A stretch of DNA of 64,000 bases from Streptomyces sp. CB02058 (GTDB taxonomy: Bacteria > Actinomycetota > Actinomycetes > Streptomycetales > Streptomycetaceae). Of the stretch, positions 57,677-64,000 are shown one piece after another. The first letter of the stretch is position 1, and each line of letters opens with the position of its first letter. The DNA lies in contig NZ_LIPG01000005.1 in NCBI RefSeq assembly GCF_001905505.1, positions 372,001-436,000 on the forward strand, in the 5' to 3' direction. A program made the position numbers and the translations under genes. A model generated the notes under the pieces. It saw only the letters and a list, made by a program, of their open reading frames with translations. It did not search any database and was not told where the DNA came from.

Positions 57677-59555
57677 ACCCTTCCGTCCACGGCGTCGCCG
57701 AGGCCCACGGTAGATCGAGGATCTCCACCTCGGTGCCGGACCGTACCCCGCCGGGCGGCACCACGGCCAGCCCGTCAGCGGCAGCGATCCCGCGGAGCAT
57801 GGCAGGCCCGTTGTAATGCAAGGGCACGACCCTGTCGTCACGGTGGACCACAGGGACGAGTCGGGTGTCGTGCGGGTGTCCGTGCACCTCGTCGTCGACG
57901 GGCGCACGATACGGATCCTGGGCGGACCGGCCCGCGATCCCCCGGAGCAGGGGCTCCGCCAACGTGAGCAGCCCGGACACCGCGGCGAGCGGGTTGCCGG
58001 GCAGTCCCACCAGGCAGGGGCCGCCCTCGGCGAGCCTTGCGAGAAGCATCGGGTGACCGGGGCGCACGGCCACTCCGTCCACCAGTAGTTCGGCCCCGAT
58101 CTCGGCCAGGACCGGGTGGACATGGTCGACCGGTCCGGCGGCGGTCCCGCCCGTGGTGAGGATCAGGTCGGCGTCGGAGGAGGTGAGGGCGCGGCGGAGA
58201 GCGCCTGCATCGTCACCGAGGCGCTGGGGCTCGGCGACGTCCGCGCCGAGGGCGCGGAGCCAGGGCCCCAGCATGGGGCCGAGCGCGTCCCGGATCAGCC
58301 CTTCGCTCGGCAGGCCTGCGGTGAGCAGCTCATCACCGAGTACGAAGATGTCCACGCGCGGACGGGGTACGGCGACAAGGGCGTCGTACCCGGCGGCGGC
58401 TGCCAGACCGAGGACAGGCGGGGTCACCACCGTCCCCACCGGCAGGAGCTCGTCGCCGGAACGGCATTCCTGGCCCCGGGGCCGGATGTCCTGCCCCGGT
58501 ACGACGTCGCGCGTCGCGTGCAGCAGTCCTTTGGCCTCGTCGAATCGCGCGTGCTCGCTACGGATCACGGCGGTCGCGTCCGCCGGAATGCGTGCGCCTG
58601 TGGCGATCCGCAGCGCTTCCCCGTCCGGGAGCGGTTCGGTGGCCGCGCGACCGGCGAGCAGCCCTTCGACTTCCCTCACGGTCCAGGGACCCGGCCCCGC
58701 GACGACCCAGCCGTCCATGGCCGAGGTGTCGAAGGACGGCAGATCGGTGAGCGCGACAACCGCCTCGGCCAGGACATGCCCGAGGGCCCGGTCCAGGGGG
58801 AGCCGGTGCGCGGCCAGGGGGGCAGCACGGCCGAGACGCTCCGCGAGAGCTCGCGCGCGGTCCCAGGGAGTGGCCTCGGACCGGTGGGCGTGCGCGGATC
58901 GGGTCGGATGGTTGACGGGCGCGGATCGGTGGGCGGCCGCGGACGGCAACTCCTGGTGAGCCGACGAGGCCGTACCGGCGCCGGGGGCGCCTGCGGACGG
59001 GAGGCCCGGGACGCCGGGGGCACCTGCGGGCGGGAGGCCCGGGACGCCGGAGGACGGTGTGTCGGCGGAAAGGGCGCCGGACGCCGGGCCGCTTCGGTTC
59101 GGGGTGCCGGCGGACGGGGCACCGGTTGCCGAGCTGCTTCGGTTCGGGACGCCGGAGGACGCGGCGTCTCGGTTCGGGGTACCGGGGGCCGGGCCGGCTC
59201 CGGTGGAGGCGGCCGAACCAACCGGGGGCCCCGAGGCGGCCGAGGCGAGCGGGGCATGCGAGGCGCTCGGGACCCGCCCCAGGTGCATGCCCGGTTCCGA
59301 GGATGTCGGCGAAGGCCCCGGCCCCACGTCGCCGGGACGTTCCACCGGCCCCACGTCGCCGGGACGTTCCCCCGGTCCCGCGTGGCCGGGACGGTCCGGG
59401 GCCGGACGGGCCGCACGTGGCTGACGCCCGACCAGCGCCAGCGCCTGCTGGACCGCCCGCTCCTCCTCTGCCGCACGTTCGGCCTCGGCAGCCCTGGCCG
59501 CTTCCGCCGCCCTGGCAGCCTCCGCCGCCCGGGCCTCGCCGCCGTGCCCCGTCAT
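57666..59555 (-). CDS. moeA: Molybdopterin molybdotransferase (MoeA) with a long disordered N-terminal extension
   Basis: Inserts molybdate into adenylated molybdopterin. The C-terminal about 400 residues are a complete MoeA: LPSFDTSAMDGWVV, RIATGARIPADATAVI, PRVDIFVLGDELL, ILTTGGTAAGPVDHV and CLVGLPGNPLAAVSGL. The first about 235 residues are not part of the family: an Ala/Glu-rich helix (RAAEAARAAEAARAAEAE), then Pro/Gly/Ser-rich repeats such as ERPGDVGPV and GTPNRS. The ATG at 59555 overlaps the stop of the MobA-like gene (ATGA); the TGA overlaps the next start within parS. A shorter start inside the extension cannot be ruled out. Confidence 0.88.
   Translation of the reverse strand: MTGHGGEARAAEAARAAEAARAAEAERAAEEERAVQQALALVGRQPRAARPAPDRPGHAGPGERPGDVGPVERPGDVGPGPSPTSSEPGMHLGRVPSASHAPLASAASGPPVGSAASTGAGPAPGTPNRDAASSGVPNRSSSATGAPSAGTPNRSGPASGALSADTPSSGVPGLPPAGAPGVPGLPSAGAPGAGTASSAHQELPSAAAHRSAPVNHPTRSAHAHRSEATPWDRARALAERLGRAAPLAAHRLPLDRALGHVLAEAVVALTDLPSFDTSAMDGWVVAGPGPWTVREVEGLLAGRAATEPLPDGEALRIATGARIPADATAVIRSEHARFDEAKGLLHATRDVVPGQDIRPRGQECRSGDELLPVGTVVTPPVLGLAAAAGYDALVAVPRPRVDIFVLGDELLTAGLPSEGLIRDALGPMLGPWLRALGADVAEPQRLGDDAGALRRALTSSDADLILTTGGTAAGPVDHVHPVLAEIGAELLVDGVAVRPGHPMLLARLAEGGPCLVGLPGNPLAAVSGLLTLAEPLLRGIAGRSAQDPYRAPVDDEVHGHPHDTRLVPVVHRDDRVVPLHYNGPAMLRGIAAADGLAVVPPGGVRSGTEVEILDLPWASATPWTEGCFT
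59310..59400 (-). repeat. 27-bp tandem repeat in the moeA extension
   Basis: About three units encode the nonapeptide (D/E)RPGxxGPx; two units differ by only a few bases. This is part of the low-complexity N-terminal extension and is a likely length-variable site. Confidence 0.7.
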
Positions 59556-60427
59556 GGCGTGCCGGGCCCGTTTTCCGCGCCCGTCTCCTCCTCCCACCGG
59601 AGCGCAAGGGCGGTGGCCTTGCGGGATGCCTCCGCCACCGCTTCGGCTGCGGCCTCCGGGCTCTTGCCGCTGCTCGCCAACCCCGCCGCGTACCCCACCA
59701 GGAAGGTGGTCAGCGGGGCGGCGGGCCGGGCGACGCCGTGGGCGGCATCACGGGCCAGATCGAGCAGGACGCCGGTGTCGACGTCGAGTTCGATGCCCAG
59801 TTCGGTCTTGACTGTGGTGATCCATTCGTCCAGCACGGTCCCATGCTCCCTGATCCTCGCCCTGGCGGCACCAATGTCTTCCCAGGTGTCGCAGTCGAAC
59901 GAAGCCAGCGGACCGGCCTCCACCCGCGCCAGGTCCAGCTCGGCCGTGAGCAGTCGCAGCGGGAGTCCGGCCAGGCCGCCGTGCTCGGTGGCGAGAAGGG
60001 CGAGCTCACGGCGCAGCGGCTCGGCCCGGTAGACCGCGACCAACGGCTGGTCCCGGCCGTCCGGGTCCGTGCACAGGGCGCCTTCACGGCCCGGTGTTCC
60101 CGCGGCTTCCAGCAACGAGCGGACGGTCGGCTCCCCCAGGAACGGCAGATCCGCGGACAGCACCAGAACGCTGTCCTCGGACGAGTGCCGGACCCCCGCA
60201 CCGAGCGCGGCCAACGGACCGCCGCCTTCCGGCACTTCCCGTGTCCAGGTGACCGGACGCGTGGTGGGCCTGCGCCCGCCCACCACGACGGTGGACGAGG
60301 CGTCGGCACATACGGCGAGCACCCGGTCGAGCAGCGCGCGGCCGCCCACACGGAGCCCCGGCTTGTCGGCTCCCCCGAGGCGCTTCGCGGCCCCGCCGGC
60401 AAGAACGATGGCGTCATAGGCGGTCAT
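59552..60427 (-). CDS. MobA-like nucleotidyltransferase fused to a C-terminal helical domain
   Basis: The product is 291 aa. Residues 1-185 resemble MobA (molybdopterin-guanine dinucleotide synthase): AIVLAGGAAKRLGGADKPGL is the nucleotide-binding signature, and VLVLSADLPFLGE the metal Asp region. Residues about 195-280 (DEWITTVKTELGIELDVDTGVLLDLARDAAHGV) form a separate helical domain seen in DUF6457 proteins. The stop overlaps the moeA start, so this is the first gene of a molybdenum-cofactor operon. Whether it makes MGD or MCD, or serves another role, is not certain. Confidence 0.86.
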   Translation of the reverse strand: MTAYDAIVLAGGAAKRLGGADKPGLRVGGRALLDRVLAVCADASSTVVVGGRRPTTRPVTWTREVPEGGGPLAALGAGVRHSSEDSVLVLSADLPFLGEPTVRSLLEAAGTPGREGALCTDPDGRDQPLVAVYRAEPLRRELALLATEHGGLAGLPLRLLTAELDLARVEAGPLASFDCDTWEDIGAARARIREHGTVLDEWITTVKTELGIELDVDTGVLLDLARDAAHGVARPAAPLTTFLVGYAAGLASSGKSPEAAAEAVAEASRKATALALRWEEETGAENGPGTP

Positions 60428-60571
60428 GCCCCGAGTATGCGGGCCGCCCGTTCACGACGGCCCCCTCGGGACCGAACTCACAGAAGCCACCGGGCCGAGG
60501 CCGCCCCGGCACTCACAGCAGCCCACCGGGCCGGGGCGCCCCCGGCCCGTCGCCGCGACAGAAGTCCTTCG

Positions 60572-62019
60572 CTACAGGGTGCGCAACAGCACGGCGGGCT
60601 GTTCCACGCAGTCGGCGACGTAGCGCAGGAAGCCACCCGCGGTGCCGCCGTCACAGACCCGGTGATCGAAGGTCAGCGAGAGCTGCACGACCTGGCGGAC
60701 CGCCAGCTCACCTCCGTGCACCCAGGGCTTGGGCACGATCCGCCCCACCCCGAGCATCGCGGCTTCCGGGTGGTTGATGATCGGGGTCGAGCCGTCGACA
60801 CCGAACACACCGTAGTTGTTGAGCGTGAACGTCCCTCCGGTCAGCTGCGCAGGCGTCAGCCTCCCGTCCCGGGCCGCCTCGGTCAGCAGGGCGATCTCCG
60901 CGCCGATCGACTCGGCGTTCCTCGTATGCGCGTCCCGCACGACCGGGACGACCAGCCCTCGGTCCGTCTGGGCGGCGAAGCCCAGATGCACCCCGGACAA
61001 CCGCACGATCTCCCGCGCCTCGGAGTCGACCCGCGAGTTGAGCTCGGGGAACCGGGCCAGCGCCGCCGTGCAGATGCGGGCCAGCAGGGCGAGCACCGAC
61101 ACCTTCGGCCCTGCGGCCGAACCGTCGGCGCCGTTCATCGCGGCCCGCGCCGCCATCAGCTCGGTGGCATCGGCGTCGACCCAGCACGTGGCCTCGGGAA
61201 TCTCCCGTCGGCTGCGCGCCAGCTTCTCGGCGACAGCCCCCCGCACCCCGCGCAGCGGGATGCGCTCGTCCGCCGTGTCCGGCACCTGCCGGGCCCCTGC
61301 CGCGGCGTCGGTGCGCTCCTCCTCCGTGACCCTGATCGCGGACTCCACGTCCGTACGCAGGATGAGCCCGTCCCGCCCCGTGCCCGCGATCTGCTGGAGA
61401 TCGAGGCCGTGCCGACGCGCCAGCTTCCGTACCAGTGGGGAGATGACGGCCACGGGACCCGGCGCCCGCACCGCACCGGGAGCCGGAACGGCGACCGGAG
61501 CCGTGGCGGGGGACTGCGTCGAGGCAGGCCTGACCCGCCGGCGCCGCACGGCCGGTGCACCTGTTCCATAGCCGACCAGCACATTGCCGGACGCCTCGCT
61601 CTCGTCACCCGCGCCCGAGCCGGAGCCCGATCCGGTGCCCGGGTCCGAGCCGGAGCCCGCGCCCGAGCCGGTGCCCGGGTCCGAGCCGGAGCGAGCGCCG
61701 CCCGAGGGCTCTCGGGAAGCCGTGTGCCCCGACGCCGGCTTCCCCGGACCGGCCGACCCCGACCCGGTCGATTCCGAGCCCACCGCCACCGTCAGCAGCG
61801 GTGCCCCGACCGGCAGTTCCGCGCCCTCTTCACCGAATCTGGCCGTCACCACGCCCCCGTACGGGCATGGCACCTCCACCATGGCCTTGGCCGTCTCGAC
61901 CTCGACGACCGGCTGGTCGATGGCGACGACGTCGCCGACCTCCACCAGCCAGCGCACGATCTCGGCCTCGGTCAGTCCCTCGCCCAGGTCGGGCAGCTTG
62001 AATTCGAGCACCTGCGCCA

Positions 62020-62020
<1 letters not shown>
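60572..62020 (-). CDS. bkdC: BCDH E2 (dihydrolipoyl acyltransferase), second cluster
   Basis: The product is 482 aa. The lipoyl domain (about 4-80) has the Lys in VETAKAMVEV. The linker is unusual, with SGSDPGTGSG repeated twice among Gly/Ser. The E1/E3-binding domain is VRKLARRHGLDLQQIAG, and the catalytic domain ends with LTFDHRVCDGG. The ATG at 62020 shares one base with the E1 beta stop (TGATG) and has GGGAGG upstream. Paralogue of the 39.6-41.0 kb gene, but the linker is different and shorter in alanine. Confidence 0.95.
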
Positions 62021-63047
<1,027 letters not shown>

Positions 63048-63051
<4 letters not shown>

Positions 63052-64000
63052 CGCCCGCCCTCCGCGCCGCTCTCGTCGTGTGTGCCGTGCTCGGCGTCCA
63101 GCTCGGCGCGCAGCCGCGCGGCCTGCTCACGCAGCTGCCCGGTCTGCTCCCCGTAGACATGGGTGAACAGATCCATCGGGTCGAGCACCGGATCTGCGTT
63201 CATCTGCTCGCGCAGGCCCGCGGCCATCCGCTCCGCCGCCTCCCGCACTCTCTCGATGCCGTCCTCGTCCAGCAGCCCGCGCCCGGTCAGCTCTCGTTCG
63301 AGAAGCACGATCGGGTCGTGCGCGCGCCACGCCTCCACCTCGCTGTCGCCGCGGTACCGGGTGGCGTCGTCGGCGTTCGTATGGGCGTCCATGCGATACG
63401 TGACCGCCTCGACCAGCGTCGGCCCCTGACCCCGCCTGGCCCGTGCCACCGCTTCTCCCAGGACCTGGTGCATCGCGGCGGCGTCATTGCCGTCGACCAG
63501 CCGACCAGGCATCCCGTAACCCACGGCCTTGTGGGCGAGGGAGGGCGCCGCCGTCTGCTTGGCCAGGGGTACGGAGATCGCGAAGCCGTTGTTCTGCACG
63601 AGGAAGACGACCGGGGCCTTCCACACGGCCGCGAAATTCAGGGCCTCGTGGAAATCGCCCTCGCTCGTCCCGCCGTCGCCGACCATCGCGAGCGCCACCA
63701 CGTCGTCGCCCTTCAGCCGCGCCGCGTGGGCCAGCCCCACGGCGTGCGGCAGCTGGGTGGCCAGCGGGGTGCAGAGCGGGGCGATGCGGTGCTCACGCGG
63801 GTCGTAACCGGTGTGCCGGTCCCCGCGCAGCAGGGTCAGCGCCTCGACCGGGTCCAGGCCGCGGGCCACCGCCGCGAGGGTGTCCCTGTAGCTCGGGAAG
63901 AGCCAGTCACGCTCCTCCAGCACCATGGCGGCCGCGATCTCGCAGGCCTCCTGGCCGGTGCTCGACGGATACACCGCGAGCCTGCCCTGCTTGGTGAGTG
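63048..64000 (-). CDS. bkdA: BCDH E1 alpha subunit, second cluster (5' part missing)
   Basis: The gene enters from beyond the right edge; 317 C-terminal codons are inside the window. The thiamin diphosphate motif is MVGDGGTSEGDFHEALNFAAVWKAPVVFLVQNN, with the GDG and NN ends in place; the later YRMDAHTNADDATRYR matches the family loop. It reads upstream in frame as LTKQGRLAVYPSSTGQEA, typical of the E1 alpha N-terminal third. The stop overlaps the E1 beta start. The operon promoter and any adjacent BkdR-type regulator lie outside the window. Confidence 0.93.

Overview
The window is high-GC actinobacterial DNA and almost certainly comes from a Streptomyces chromosome. Coding regions are strongly G/C-biased in third positions, GTG and TTG starts are common, and the gene families are typical of the genus: Bpa proteasome activator, SpoIIE/PP2C phosphatase, NHL-thioredoxin, mycothiol-dependent maleylpyruvate isomerase family, and two branched-chain 2-oxoacid dehydrogenase (BCDH) operons. 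Two perfect copies and one single-mismatch copy of the Streptomyces ParB site GTTTCACGTGAAAC suggest a position on the oriC-proximal chromosome arm. I see no tRNA, rRNA, CRISPR array, insertion sequence or phage gene. Long ORFs antisense to real genes are high-GC shadows and are left out.

Layout. 1-10.9 kb: an incomplete secreted protein, a Tat-exported PhoX-type phosphatase with a PHO-box-like sequence upstream, a TerF-like von Willebrand A protein with a long Ala/Pro/Glu tract, an OmpR-type two-component pair, metG, an L,D-transpeptidase-like protein and an exported intradiol dioxygenase-like protein. 11-16.3 kb: aspS, a PAS/GAF/PP2C/HATPase regulator and an AI-2E-family membrane protein. 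16.7-23.9 kb is the most accessory-looking stretch: an F420-type nitroreductase and an SDR enzyme, both apparently controlled by a divergent TetR regulator through two near-identical operators, then an alpha/beta hydrolase, a glycosyltransferase and a large STAND-like ATPase followed by a tandem 64-bp hairpin repeat. 23.9-39.5 kb is housekeeping: pirin, SseB-domain protein, acyl-CoA dehydrogenase, lipoprotein, M18 aminopeptidase, NHL-thioredoxin, LURP-one protein, nitrilase, mycothiol-type isomerase, a GntR-MFS operon, two tandem D,D-carboxypeptidases and a SUKH-like protein.

39.6-43.2 kb holds a complete BCDH operon (E1 alpha, E1 beta, E2). It is divergent from an orphan NarL-type response regulator, across a spacer with TGCGA-containing palindromes. 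44-50 kb: a PPOX-fold protein, an aminoglycoside-phosphotransferase-fold protein, two divergent Ser/Thr kinases and a small exported protein. 50.2-54.6 kb: a PadR regulator with an ABC ATPase and FtsX permease in one operon. 54.7-60.4 kb: Bpa, a quinone oxidoreductase, then a tightly overlapping cluster of MobA-like protein, MoeA and a K+ channel. 60.5-64 kb: a second BCDH operon whose E1 alpha gene runs off the window.

The most striking point is a parS site at 57663-57676. Its central GTGA is both the stop codon of moeA and the likely start codon of the K+ channel gene, so a chromosome-segregation site and a translational coupling junction share the same bases. A second parS forms the loop and part of one arm of a 15-bp terminator-type hairpin at 32352-32397.
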